64,000 bases of DNA from Stenotrophomonas sp. ATCM1_4 (GTDB taxonomy: Bacteria > Pseudomonadota > Gammaproteobacteria > Xanthomonadales > Xanthomonadaceae), in NCBI RefSeq assembly GCF_004348115.1, contig NZ_QPFB01000001.1, positions 3,798,028 through 3,862,027 of the forward strand, given 5' to 3'. Numbering within the stretch: position 1 is the first letter of the stretch; each line of letters starts with the position of its first letter. The translations under genes were made by a program, and so were the position numbers. Positions 54,641 through 64,000 of this stretch are shown here, one piece after another. A model generated the notes under the pieces. The model searched no databases. It was not told the DNA's origin and worked only from the letters and a program-made list of their open reading frames with translations.

Positions 54641-55864
54641 ATGGAAATCCTCCCCATCCTCACCACGCTGTCGCGGCACAAGACCGCCGCCCTGCTGATC
54701 GTGCTGGAGATCGCGTTGAGCTGCGCCATCATCTGCAACGCGGGGTTCATCATCCGCAACCGCATCGCCGAGCTGCAGCTCAGCAGCGGCGTTGCCGATG
54801 ACGAGCTGGTCTACCTGGCCACCAGCAGCCTGTTGCCGGACGTCAACATGGACGCACTGCGCAAGCAGGACCTCCAGGCGCTGGCCGCGATCCCCGGCGT
54901 GCAGGCGGTCAGCAGCGTCAACCAGATCCCCTATGGCGGCAACATCTGGTCCTCCGATGTGCGTCTGGAGGCAAGCCAGACCCGTCCCTCCGCGACCGCG
55001 GCCATCTACATGGACGATGGCCGCATGCAGCAGACCTTCGCGCTGCGGATCGCCCAGGGCCGCGGCTTCAACCCCGACGAATACATCGACAACAGCAGCT
55101 TCGATCCGAACCAGGTCGGCACCGGCATCCCCGCCGTCATCCTGGGCCGTTCGCTGGCGCAGACGCTGTTCCCGGGCCAGGACGCTGTTGGCAAGCAGCT
55201 GTACGTGTGGGGCGAGAAGCAGCCGCCGTCACCGGTGGTCGGCGTGATCGAGGACCTGCTCGCGCCGGGCGAGGCGGGTACCTTCGCCAACCGCTACCAC
55301 TCCATGATGTTCCCGATCCGGGTCTCCAATGGTGCGTACGCGATCCGCACCACGCCGGACCAGCGCGAGGCGGTGCTGAAGGCCGCCATCGACGCGCTCC
55401 ACGCCACCGACCCGAACCGCCTCATCGAACAGCAGGGCACGCTGGAACAGATGCGTGCCGACTTCCACCAGCGCGACCGCTCCGTGATCTGGCTGCTGCT
55501 GGCCGTCAGCGCCGCGCTGTTGGCGGTCACCGCGTTCGGCGTGCTCGGTCTGGCCAGCTTCTGGGTGCAGCAGCGCACCAAGCAGATCGGTATCCGGCGG
55601 GCGCTGGGGGCCACGCGCGGCAACATCCTGCGTTACTTCCAGGTGGAGAACTTCATGCTCAGCAGCGCCGGCATCGTGCTCGGCCTGCTGCTGGCCTATG
55701 GCCTGAACCTGCTGCTGATGCACTACTACGAGCTGCCGCGCCTGCCGCTAGCCTACCTGCCCGTCGCCGCGCTGCTGCTCTGGCTGCTTGGCCAGCTGGC
55801 GGTGCTCGGCCCGGCGCGCCGGGCGGCTTCCATCCCACCGGCCGTTGCCACGCGCAGCGCCTGA
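54641..55864 (+). CDS. FtsX/MacB-type permease 6 (type B)
   Basis: The 407-residue protein begins MEILPILTTLSRHKTAALLIVLEI, has exactly the length of permease 4, and ends AVATRSA. I chose ATG 54641 over ATG 54635 by comparison with permeases 2 and 4. The core includes FNPDEYIDNSSFDPNQVGTGIP, not present in the other B proteins, so the cores have diverged while the membrane and coupling parts stayed alike. It closes the set of three A-B pairs. The next gene starts 16 bases after its stop. Confidence 0.88.
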   Translation: MEILPILTTLSRHKTAALLIVLEIALSCAIICNAGFIIRNRIAELQLSSGVADDELVYLATSSLLPDVNMDALRKQDLQALAAIPGVQAVSSVNQIPYGGNIWSSDVRLEASQTRPSATAAIYMDDGRMQQTFALRIAQGRGFNPDEYIDNSSFDPNQVGTGIPAVILGRSLAQTLFPGQDAVGKQLYVWGEKQPPSPVVGVIEDLLAPGEAGTFANRYHSMMFPIRVSNGAYAIRTTPDQREAVLKAAIDALHATDPNRLIEQQGTLEQMRADFHQRDRSVIWLLLAVSAALLAVTAFGVLGLASFWVQQRTKQIGIRRALGATRGNILRYFQVENFMLSSAGIVLGLLLAYGLNLLLMHYYELPRLPLAYLPVAALLLWLLGQLAVLGPARRAASIPPAVATRSA

Positions 55865-55880
55865 ACCTGGCGAGGTATCG

Positions 55881-56396
55881 ATGAAGACCCCCCTGCTCCC
55901 CCCCCTGCTCCCCCTGCTGCTCCCCCTGCTGCTCCCCCTGCTGCTCGCACTGGCCTGCTCGCCGGCGATGGCCGCCGGAGGAGACGACCTGGCCGCGACC
56001 ATCACCGCGCTGGACCACGCTGTGTTCGACAGCTTCAACCACTGTTCGGACCCGGCGCAGCTGCGCCGCCACGCCAGCTACTTCGATGCGGCGGTGGAGT
56101 TCTACCACGACACCGGCGGCGTCACCTGGACGCGTGATGCCATGCTCGCCAACACCGCCAGGCATGCCTGCGGCCACTTCACCCGCGAACTGCTGCCGGG
56201 AACGCTGGAGGTCTTCCCGGTGAAGGACTTCGGCGCCATCGCGCGCGGCCAGCACCGCTTCTGCGACAGCGCCAGCGGCAAATGCGAAGGGCTGGCCGAC
56301 TTCACCATCGTCTGGCGCCTGCGCGATGGGCAATGGCAGATCACGCGGGTGCTCAGCTATGGGCACCGCGCGATTGCCGCCGACAGCGCACGATGA
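55881..56396 (+). CDS. Secreted NTF2-like (DUF4440-type) protein in the efflux operon
   Basis: The 171-residue protein has an unusual signal peptide built from repeated PLLL units (MKTPLLPPLLPLLLPLLLPLL), encoded by a 12-base tandem repeat, and is probably cleaved after MAAG or nearby. The rest matches the cystatin-like NTF2 fold: ITALDHAVFDSFNHCSDPAQLRRHASYFDAAVEFYHDTGGVTWTRDAML, then DFTIVWRLRDGQWQITRVLSYGH. Such domains bind small ligands or act as enzymes; no catalytic site is clear. Four cysteines suggest disulfides. It may bind the exported compound in the periplasm. CGAGG precedes the ATG. Confidence 0.8.
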   Translation: MKTPLLPPLLPLLLPLLLPLLLALACSPAMAAGGDDLAATITALDHAVFDSFNHCSDPAQLRRHASYFDAAVEFYHDTGGVTWTRDAMLANTARHACGHFTRELLPGTLEVFPVKDFGAIARGQHRFCDSASGKCEGLADFTIVWRLRDGQWQITRVLSYGHRAIAADSAR

Positions 56397-56405
56397 CGCC
56401 GCTCC

Positions 56406-56448
56406 GGCAGCGGGGCCGCCAGGCCTGCCGGCAACCGGCCCCGCTGCC
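56406..56448 (+). promoter_or_regulatory. 12-bp inverted repeat between the NTF2-like gene and the response regulator gene
   Basis: GGCAGCGGGGCC (56406-56417) and GGCCCCGCTGCC (56437-56448) are perfect complements with a 19-base loop. No T run follows, so this is not a standard terminator. It may weaken read-through from the transporter genes into the regulator pair. Confidence 0.5.
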
Positions 56449-56522
56449 AGCGCCACCGCTAGCGTGTAATGTGCTGGACCCGACGTCCTGTTGCCGCCTC
56501 CCTTCCGGTTTCCACGATTCCC

Positions 56523-57869
<1,347 letters not shown>

Positions 57870-57876
57870 CACGGCC

Positions 57877-59232
57877 ATGCTGAAGTCGCGCTCGTTCACC
57901 CTCACCCTGTTCCTGCGCCTGCTGCCGGTGCTGGCACTGGCCGCCGCGCTGCCGTGGCTGCTGGCCTACTGGATGGACCATGGCTGGTGGGTGGTGGCCA
58001 CCTCCACGGTGATCCTGCTTTCCCTGATGTGGTGGGCGCTGCGCCGGGCCACCGCGCCGATCCGCTCGTTGCTGCGCGCCCTGTCCGGCACCACCAGCAG
58101 CTACCGCGACGGCGAGTACAACTTCGGCGTGCACTGGCGCGGCAAGGATGAGTTCGCCCAGCTGGTGCAGGCCCATGCCGAACTGGGCGAGGTACTGCGC
58201 GAACAGCGGCAATCGCTGGTGCAGCGCGAGCTGCTGCTGGACACCATGGTGCAGAACACGCCGGTGGCGATGCTGCTGTTGACCGACGGCGGCGACGGCA
58301 TCCAGCGCGTGGCGTTCTCCAACATCGCCGCACGCAAACTGCTGCACGGTGGCTGGAAGCTGGAAGGCCAGCGCATGCCCGACCTGCTGGAGAACATGCC
58401 CACCGAGCTGCGCAACGCCATCTCGCGCGGCGGCGACAGCCTGTTCGCGGTCCGCGACCCGGAGGCCTTCGAGGGCGATGAGGACGACGAGCAGATCTAC
58501 CACCTGTCGCGCCGCAACTTCCATCTCAATGGCCGCCCGCACGAACTGCTGCTGCTGCGCCTGCTCACCGCCGAACTGCGCCGCCAGGAAGTGCAGACCT
58601 GGAAGAAGGTGATCCGCGTCATCAGCCACGAGCTCAACAACTCGCTGGCACCCATCGCCTCGCTCGCCCATTCCGGCGCCGAACTGGTGCGACGCAACCG
58701 CACCGACCGGCTGGAGAACATCTTCGGCACCATCGAGGAACGCGCGCGCCACCTGGAGGGTTTCATCCGTGGCTACGCGCGTTTCGCCAAGCTGCCGCAA
58801 CCGCAGTTGCAGACGGTCATCTGGGCCAACTTCCTGCACGGCCTGCAGCAGCAGATCCCGTTCCGCATGGACCCGGTGCCGGAGGACCTGAGCAGCCGCC
58901 TGGACCCGGCCCAGTTCGCCCAGGCGCTGCTGAACCTGCTCAAGAACGCGCACGAGGCCAGTGACGACAACGGCGCCGCCGGCGAGGGCGTGGAAGTGCG
59001 CCTGGCGCGCCTGCCACATTGGCTGCGCATCGAGATCCTGGACCGTGGCATCGGCATGAACGAAGCGGTGTTGCAGAACGCGCTGATGCCGTTCTACTCG
59101 ACCAAGCGCAACGGCACCGGCCTGGGCCTGGCCCTGACCCGCGAGATCATCGAGGCCCACGCCGGCCGGATCTCGCTGCAGAACCGCACCGAGGGCGGCC
59201 TGTGCGTGACGGTGCTGCTGCCGCACGACTAG
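57877..59232 (+). CDS. Sensor histidine kinase with minimal periplasmic loop
   Basis: The 451-residue kinase has two transmembrane helices (about 8-31 and 37-54) joined by only about five residues. A HAMP-like segment (58-110) and a PAS-like domain (118-235) follow. The kinase core has His251 (VISHELNNSLAPI), Asn357 in NLLKNAHEAS, and the ATP lid NGTGLGLALTREIIEAH. The very short loop is typical of intramembrane-sensing kinases that detect membrane damage or the state of a partner ABC transporter. HELNN (not HELRT) fits kinases that pair with NtrC-type regulators. It ends the operon and converges on the GNAT gene. Confidence 0.92.
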   Translation: MLKSRSFTLTLFLRLLPVLALAAALPWLLAYWMDHGWWVVATSTVILLSLMWWALRRATAPIRSLLRALSGTTSSYRDGEYNFGVHWRGKDEFAQLVQAHAELGEVLREQRQSLVQRELLLDTMVQNTPVAMLLLTDGGDGIQRVAFSNIAARKLLHGGWKLEGQRMPDLLENMPTELRNAISRGGDSLFAVRDPEAFEGDEDDEQIYHLSRRNFHLNGRPHELLLLRLLTAELRRQEVQTWKKVIRVISHELNNSLAPIASLAHSGAELVRRNRTDRLENIFGTIEERARHLEGFIRGYARFAKLPQPQLQTVIWANFLHGLQQQIPFRMDPVPEDLSSRLDPAQFAQALLNLLKNAHEASDDNGAAGEGVEVRLARLPHWLRIEILDRGIGMNEAVLQNALMPFYSTKRNGTGLGLALTREIIEAHAGRISLQNRTEGGLCVTVLLPHD

Positions 59233-59248
59233 GCGACAGTCCCCTCGC

Positions 59249-59782
59249 TCACAGCGCCCGTTGCATCGCCACGCGCAACGCCATCGGGAAGCCCGCGGCG
59301 GCCTCCTCGGCCATCACCGCGTGCATCGCCGCGCTCCAGCTTTCGCGTGGCCACACGGCAAAGCCTTCGCTCGCATAGAAGCCGGCGTTCCACGGCACGT
59401 CACTCAGGGTGGTCAGCACCGCGCGCCGATGTCCGCGGCCGGCGCCCTGCGCCAGCGCATGCCGCAACAACGCCCGCCCGTGTCCCTGGCGGCCCTGCTG
59501 CGGCGACACATCCATCTGCAGCACGTGGAAATCCTCATCCAGCACGCCGGCCAACAGATAGCCGGCGATCCCGCCCTGCGTGCTTTCGGCAACCCACAAC
59601 GAACGCGCGTGCAGGCCCTGGGCGAACGCCGCCACATCGGTCGGGCAGGCGGAAAACACCGCCCACGCCGGATGCCCGCGCAGGCGCTGCCCGGCCTGCT
59701 GCTCGATCAACGGCAGCAGCGCCAGCTCCTCCGGCCGCGCCAGGCGCGGCTCAGGACTTCTTGACGGGCCGTGTCCAGCCAT
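59249..59782 (-). CDS. GNAT-family N-acetyltransferase
   Basis: The 177-residue protein has the GNAT acetyl-CoA site [21 protein letters not shown] (V-x-P-x2-R-x2-G-x-G) after [17 protein letters not shown]. The C-terminal strand region is [17 protein letters not shown]. Substrate is unknown. The chosen ATG 59782 lies inside the 3' end of glmU, overlapping it by 32 bases in another frame, so the two are probably co-transcribed. The Shine-Dalgarno is weak, and a downstream non-ATG start cannot be excluded. Confidence 0.8.
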   Translation of the reverse strand: MAGHGPSRSPEPRLARPEELALLPLIEQQAGQRLRGHPAWAVFSACPTDVAAFAQGLHARSLWVAESTQGGIAGYLLAGVLDEDFHVLQMDVSPQQGRQGHGRALLRHALAQGAGRGHRRAVLTTLSDVPWNAGFYASEGFAVWPRESWSAAMHAVMAEEAAAGFPMALRVAMQRAL

Positions 59783-61118
59783 CGATGGTCTGCTGCCGGG
59801 TGCGCGCCACGGTCAGCTTTCCTTCCGGCGCATCGCGGGTGATCACCGAGCCGGCACCGATGGTCGCGCCGTCGGCCAGGGTCACCGGCGCCACCAGCGA
59901 GCTGTTGGAGCCGACGAACACCTTGTCGCCGATGACGGTCTGGAACTTGTTCACGCCGTCGTAGTTGCAGGTGATGGTGCCGGCGCCGATGTTGGTGCCG
60001 CTGCCGATCACCGCATCGCCCAGGTAGGTCAGGTGGTTGGCCTTGCTGCCCTTGCCCAGCGTGGCCTTCTTGGTCTCCACGAAGTTGCCCACGTGCACGC
60101 CGTCGGCCAGCACCGTGCCCGGCCGCAGCCGCGCGAACGGGCCGATCTGCGCGGCGCCTTCGCTGACCACGCCTTCCAGGTCGCAGTGCGGGCGCACTTC
60201 GGTGCCGGCACCGAGCTTGACGTCCTTCAGCCGCACGAACGCGCCGATGCTCACCCCGTCACCCAGTTCAACCTCGCCTTCCAGCACCACGTTGGCATCG
60301 ATCTGCACGTCGCGGCCGACCTTCACCGTGCCACGCTGGTCCAGGCGCGCCGGGTCGAGCAGGCGGGCACCCTGCTCGCACAATGCCCTGGCCGCGCGCA
60401 GCTGCCAGGCCCGCTCCAGCTGCGACAGCTGCCACGGATCATTCGCGCCCTCGGCCTCCTGCGCGTCGGCCACGTGCACCAGCCCGGCCGGCGTGTACTC
60501 CGACGCCGCCGAGGCGAACACGTCGGTCAGGTAGTACTCGCCCTGCGCGTTGGCGTTGGACAGCGCCGACAACCAGCGCCGCAGCGCGGTCGACTCGGCG
60601 GTGATGATGCCGGTGTTGATGGTGCGGATGCGCTTGTGCTCATCGTCGGCATCCTTCTGCTCGACGATCGCGGCCACCTTGCCCTCGGCATCGCGCACGA
60701 TCCGCCCGTAGCCGGTCGGGTCATCCAGATCGGCGACCAGCACCGCCAGGCGCGGCGCATCGTCGATCAACGCCTGCAGGGTCTGCGCGCGGATCAGTGG
60801 CACGTCGCCATACAGCACCAGCACCTGCGCCATGTCCGGCACGTCGGGCATCGCCTGCTGGACCGCGTGGCCGGTGCCCAGCTGTTCCTTCTGCTCGGCC
60901 CAGACCAGGTCCGTCTGTCCGGCGAAGGCCGCGCGCACCGCTTCACCGCCATGGCCGTAGACCACGTGGATACCCGCCGGCTGCAGCTGCCGCGCCGCTT
61001 CGATCACATGCGCCAGCATCGGGCGCCCGGCGATGGGCTGCAGCACCTTGGGCAACACTGACTTCATGCGTTTGCCAGCGCCAGCGGCCAGGATGATCAC
61101 ATGTAGGGGATGACTCAT
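59751..61118 (-). CDS. glmU: Bifunctional GlcN-1-P acetyltransferase / GlcNAc-1-P uridyltransferase
   Basis: The 455-residue enzyme (E. coli 456) makes UDP-GlcNAc for peptidoglycan and LPS. The N-terminal uridyltransferase has [17 protein letters not shown] (the family has GxGTRM; here the Thr is Lys), [14 protein letters not shown] and YGDVPL. The C-terminal left-handed beta-helix has many hexapeptide repeats and the acetyl-transfer region [26 protein letters not shown], with catalytic His in NHLTY. ATG 61118 has AGGTGG upstream. The preceding ATP-synthase genes (atpC at the window end) read the same way but are separated by two plus-strand genes. Confidence 0.95.
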   Translation of the reverse strand: MSHPLHVIILAAGAGKRMKSVLPKVLQPIAGRPMLAHVIEAARQLQPAGIHVVYGHGGEAVRAAFAGQTDLVWAEQKEQLGTGHAVQQAMPDVPDMAQVLVLYGDVPLIRAQTLQALIDDAPRLAVLVADLDDPTGYGRIVRDAEGKVAAIVEQKDADDEHKRIRTINTGIITAESTALRRWLSALSNANAQGEYYLTDVFASAASEYTPAGLVHVADAQEAEGANDPWQLSQLERAWQLRAARALCEQGARLLDPARLDQRGTVKVGRDVQIDANVVLEGEVELGDGVSIGAFVRLKDVKLGAGTEVRPHCDLEGVVSEGAAQIGPFARLRPGTVLADGVHVGNFVETKKATLGKGSKANHLTYLGDAVIGSGTNIGAGTITCNYDGVNKFQTVIGDKVFVGSNSSLVAPVTLADGATIGAGSVITRDAPEGKLTVARTRQQTIDGWTRPVKKS

Positions 61119-61197
61119 CGGTTTTCCACCTGCCAATACAGGAATGCGTTCGTTGGCTGATAGCATAGGCGACCACCCCTATCTCCTGCAGAACCGA

Positions 61198-63192
61198 ATG
61201 GAAGCGCCTCCTGCACGTCTGGCCCGGCCGCTTGTCTGGCTCGGACCGCTCGCCCTGCTCGTTGGCCTGGCAACACCGCAGTTATGGGCAACCCAACCCT
61301 TCGGCAGGGCCGGCGAATTGCTGGTGCTCGGCCTGCTGGTCACCGGCCTGTCTTGGCTTCCGGCCCGGCTGTGGCGTGGTGCGCAGGCAAGCTGGGCGCT
61401 GGCCCTGTGGAGCGTGCTGCTGTGCGTGCTCGCCGGCCCGCTGCCGGTGCTCGCCACCGCCTTGCTGGCCCTGGCTGCGATCGCCGCCGGCAGCCTGCTG
61501 CTCCCGCGTGGCCCGGTCGGCCTGCAGGCCGTGCTCGGCCTGCTGCTGATCGCAGGAACCCTCGGCTGGCTGCTCACGTTGCCCATTCACAACGGCTGGG
61601 GGTATCTGCTGGCCTGCGTGGCACTGCTGGCCATCCGCCGCACCCAGGTGACCGGCACGCTGCGTGAAGCAGCCAGCCACTGGCAATCGGCCGTTGCCGC
61701 GACGCCACGGCTGGCCACGTTCTGCGTGATCGTGATGGGCCTGGCTGCAGCCAGTTGCTGGCTGCCCACCCTGCAGTACGACGACCTGGCCTATCACCTG
61801 CGCCTGCCGTGGCAGCTGCAGCAACAGGGCTTCTATAGTCCGGCGCCCGAGCACCAGGTGTGGGCGTTCGCGCCCTGGGCCTCGGACGTGGTACAGGCCG
61901 TCACCCAACTGATCGCCCACCAGGAGGCGCGTGGGCCGGTCAACGCCCTGTGGCTGCTGTTGCTCGCCAGCGGGCTCTGGCAGCTGGCCGCGCGATTGGA
62001 TGCACCCGTCGCCGGCCGCTGGCTGGCCGCGGCCGTGGCGCTGAGCCAGCCGCTGACCACGGCGCTGGCCGGTGGCATGCAGACCGAGTTGCCGATCGCC
62101 GCCGCGCTGGCTTGGCTGTTCGCGCTCGTCGCCGGCCCCCGTGACGGCAGTTTCCGCTTCTGGCTGGCACTGGCCGTGCTGTGCGGCGGCCTGGCGGCGA
62201 TCAAGACCTCCGCCGCGGTGATGGCCGTGGTGCCGTTGCTCTGGGCCCTGATCCGCCATCCATGGCCATCGCTGCCACGCATCGGCGCGGTGTTCCTGCT
62301 GGGGCTGGCGGTCGCCGGTGCCAGCTACTTGCACGGCCAGGCCCTGGCCGGCAACCCGGTGCTGCCGCTGCTCAACGGCTGGTTCCAGTCGCCGTACTAC
62401 GCGCCCACCAACTTCTTCGATGACCGCTGGCACAGCGGCTTCAGCCCGTCGCTGTTGTGGCAGATGAGCTTCCATACCGACCGTTTCCTCGAAGCGTCCG
62501 CCGGTGGCGGCAGCTTCGTGCTGGTCGCATTGCTCGGCCCCTGGCTGCTGACGCTGTTCAACCGCGGCACCCGTGCCGCCGCCATCGCCGCCACGCTGGT
62601 ACTGCTGCTGCCGCTGCTGCCCCTGCAGTACATGCGCTATGCCTATCCCGGGTTGGCGGTGTTGGCCGCCGTGCTGGTCACCGCGATGTGCCGGGTGAAC
62701 CTGCGCCATGCCACGTGGATCGCGATCGGGCTGTGCGTGCTGCAGTTGTGCTTCCAGGCAAATGCACATTGGACGCTGCGCTACGGCGCCATCAAGCAGA
62801 CCCTCAAGGCCGCAGGGCGCGATGCGCCCTTGTTCGAACGCTTCGCCCCCGAGCGGAACCTTGCCCGGGCCATTCGCGATACCGGCGGTCCCCGCGGCAA
62901 CGTGCTGGTGCTGGATCCCACCAAATCGTTCTTCGCCGAGTTCGGTACTCAAGGTCGCACCATCACTTGGTACTCCCTGCCCCTCTCGCAGGCTGCAGCT
63001 GCTGCCGCGCAGGATGACAGTGGCCAGGCCTGGCGTGCACTGATGCAGGATGAAGGCATCAGCGACGTGATCCTGCGTAGCGACACCGTCACACCCGCGC
63101 AGCGCGCTGCACTGCAACTGGCAGGCGCCACCCATCGCCGGACGGTGCGACAGGCCGAGTGGTGGTCGCTGCCGGCGAAAAACACGCCATGA
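61198..63192 (+). CDS. Polytopic membrane protein resembling GT-C (family 39-like) glycosyltransferases
   Basis: The 664-residue protein has about 12 hydrophobic segments in its first 540 residues and a soluble C-terminal domain (about 555-664). An Asp-Asp pair follows the first long loop (LPTLQYDDLAYHLRLPWQLQQQGFYSP), as in GT-C enzymes that use polyprenyl-phosphate sugars with a catalytic Asp on the periplasmic side. The H-x-W-A-F/P-W-x-SD region (EHQVWAFAPWASD) may bind the acceptor. The gene overlaps a GtrA gene by four bases, and GtrA proteins often flip polyprenyl sugars for such enzymes. ATG 61198 is preferred over 61144 because a possible -10 (TAGCAT, 61161) lies between them. Confidence 0.75.
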   Translation: MEAPPARLARPLVWLGPLALLVGLATPQLWATQPFGRAGELLVLGLLVTGLSWLPARLWRGAQASWALALWSVLLCVLAGPLPVLATALLALAAIAAGSLLLPRGPVGLQAVLGLLLIAGTLGWLLTLPIHNGWGYLLACVALLAIRRTQVTGTLREAASHWQSAVAATPRLATFCVIVMGLAAASCWLPTLQYDDLAYHLRLPWQLQQQGFYSPAPEHQVWAFAPWASDVVQAVTQLIAHQEARGPVNALWLLLLASGLWQLAARLDAPVAGRWLAAAVALSQPLTTALAGGMQTELPIAAALAWLFALVAGPRDGSFRFWLALAVLCGGLAAIKTSAAVMAVVPLLWALIRHPWPSLPRIGAVFLLGLAVAGASYLHGQALAGNPVLPLLNGWFQSPYYAPTNFFDDRWHSGFSPSLLWQMSFHTDRFLEASAGGGSFVLVALLGPWLLTLFNRGTRAAAIAATLVLLLPLLPLQYMRYAYPGLAVLAAVLVTAMCRVNLRHATWIAIGLCVLQLCFQANAHWTLRYGAIKQTLKAAGRDAPLFERFAPERNLARAIRDTGGPRGNVLVLDPTKSFFAEFGTQGRTITWYSLPLSQAAAAAAQDDSGQAWRALMQDEGISDVILRSDTVTPAQRAALQLAGATHRRTVRQAEWWSLPAKNTP

Positions 63193-63566
63193 CCCTCGCC
63201 CGCCAAGGCTGGCTGTTCCTGCTGATGGGATTCCTGCAGTGGATCCTGGATTGGGCGGTCACCGTGGTCCTGAGCCACTTCGGGGTCCCCTTGGAGGTGG
63301 CCAACGTCTGCGGGCGCATCACCGGCGCCCTGCTCGGCTTCTGGTTGAACGGCACGATCACGTTCTCCACCAGCACGCCGCTGGGCCGCCGGCACCTGGT
63401 GCGCTTCATCATTGCCTGGATCGTGCTGACCATCATCAGCACCTGGGCCGTCGGCTTGGTCGGGCACAACGCCGGCCTGCAGTACGCATGGCTGGCCAAG
63501 CCGGTGGTCGAAGCGGTACTGGCCGTCGCCAGCTTCTTCATCTCCCGCTACTGGATCTACCGCTGA
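63189..63566 (+). CDS. GtrA family membrane protein
   Basis: The 125-residue protein has four transmembrane helices and the GtrA pattern: FLQWILDWAVTVVLSHFGVPLEVANVCGRITGALLGFWLNGTITF, then HLVRFIIAWIVLT and the end VASFFISRYWIYR. GtrA proteins are thought to translocate undecaprenyl-phosphate-linked sugars. The start overlaps the stop of the glycosyltransferase-like gene (ATGA), so the two act in the same modification step, probably of LPS or another surface glycan. Confidence 0.87.
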   Translation: MTLARQGWLFLLMGFLQWILDWAVTVVLSHFGVPLEVANVCGRITGALLGFWLNGTITFSTSTPLGRRHLVRFIIAWIVLTIISTWAVGLVGHNAGLQYAWLAKPVVEAVLAVASFFISRYWIYR

Positions 63567-63743
63567 CGCGCTGCGGCGGCTGATGGCACCGTCATTTCCC
63601 TGCCACCCTGCCGCACCGGTTCACGTCCACCACGGCACGGAGCCCTCACTCGCCGCTTATCCGCTCTTCGGGGGAGGTGGTGGTCGCTGCGTCAGAGGGG
63701 CTTTCCACGGAGCTGGCACGCTTCCTCCAGCCTTGCAGCCGCC

Positions 63744-63776
63744 CAAACAAAAACGCCGGCCCAGGGCCGGCGTTCT
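63744..63776 (-). terminator. Intrinsic terminator of the ATP synthase operon
   Basis: On the minus strand AACGCCGGCCC-T-GGGCCGGCGTT is followed by TTTGTTTG, about 25 bases after the atpC stop. It also lies downstream of the plus-strand GtrA gene, where the T run is weaker. Confidence 0.85.
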
Positions 63777-63796
63777 TGCATGCGCTGCGGGCAGCC

Positions 63797-64000
63797 TCAG
63801 TGCTTGAGGGTGCGACGCAGACGCTCCAGCGCCTGCAACTGCGCGGTGACTTCGGCCAGACGCTGCTGTGCTTCGGCCAGCTCCATGGCTTCGCCACGGT
63901 TGGCGAGCACGCGCTCGGCTTCTTCCTTGGCCTTGCGCACGGCAGCTTCGTCGATGTCGGTGGCGCGGATGGCGGTGTCGGCCAGCACGGTCACGACCTG
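63797..64000 (-). CDS. atpC: ATP synthase epsilon subunit, C-terminal part (runs off the right edge)
   Basis: The last 67 residues are present: [18 protein letters not shown], then the helical hairpin [47 protein letters not shown]. This is the typical end of the F1 epsilon subunit: the last strand of the beta-sandwich and the two-helix domain that can inhibit rotation. Its N-terminal part lies beyond the window. The other atp genes should follow to the right on this strand. A strong terminator follows the stop codon. Confidence 0.93.
   Translation of the reverse strand, partial: QVVTVLADTAIRATDIDEAAVRKAKEEAERVLANRGEAMELAEAQQRLAEVTAQLQALERLRRTLKH

Noticed and set aside
49129..54765. Two frames of over 930 codons on the minus strand under the permease array
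   Set aside because: Antisense to genes with clear FtsX features. Their similarity to each other only mirrors the duplication of the permeases.
56406..56448. Calling the inverted repeat before the response regulator a terminator
   Set aside because: It lacks a T tract, and the regulator gene follows closely on the same strand, so I list it only as a possible attenuator.

Overview
The window is about 64 kb of GC-rich DNA, densely packed with genes. It most likely comes from a Stenotrophomonas-like member of the Xanthomonadaceae (Gammaproteobacteria). The evidence is the family-typical gene set (copLAB, large TonB-dependent receptors, fabAB, an atpC/glmU/glmS neighbourhood), many ATGA start/stop overlaps, and short palindromic repeats confined to the gaps between genes. 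I saw no rRNA, tRNA, CRISPR array, insertion sequence or prophage. The genus is an inference.

Layout, left to right. 1-9.95 kb holds a partial fumarylacetoacetate hydrolase, the RNA helicase rhlE, a TonB-dependent receptor followed by a secreted M14 peptidase, queD, a phasin, and msrC with a TfoX C-terminal-domain gene. 10-14.8 kb is a cobalamin block: cobT-cobC-cobS on the minus strand and, divergently, btuB behind a B12 riboswitch. 14.8-22.8 kb is a minus-strand iron operon led by a Fur box: a FepA-type receptor, a siderophore-esterase-like hydrolase, a YncE-like beta-propeller, and a binding protein/permease/ATPase ABC importer. 22.9-30.6 kb is housekeeping: gph, dinB, fabA-fabB, an SH3 protein, prlC, and a PLP enzyme.

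30.8-35.1 kb is the copper-resistance operon copL-copA-copB followed by EF-hand and DUF411 genes. 35.4-41.2 kb, on the opposite strand, is a metal-acquisition operon: a second CopL-like small protein, a TonB-dependent receptor, a PepSY membrane protein, and a PepSY protein fused to a ferredoxin and an FAD/NAD reductase. Both small proteins end in RPPIA and both sit just upstream of the operon's main gene, so both may be copper-responsive leader ORFs. 41.6-45.6 kb carries gloA, a VOC protein, a CBS protein and glmS.

45.6-59.2 kb is the most unusual region. One membrane-fusion protein and one ATPase are followed by six FtsX/MacB-type permeases that form three tandem A-B pairs. After these come a secreted NTF2-like protein, an NtrC-type sigma-54 activator and a histidine kinase with almost no periplasmic loop. 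In front of the operon lie a good sigma-54 (-24/-12) promoter and nine GGACA/TGTCC boxes, including a perfect palindrome centred about 85 bases upstream of the predicted transcription start. I infer a self-regulated envelope-stress or antimicrobial-peptide export module. 59.2-64 kb holds a GNAT gene, glmU, a glycosyltransferase-like membrane protein with a GtrA protein, and the 3' end of atpC.
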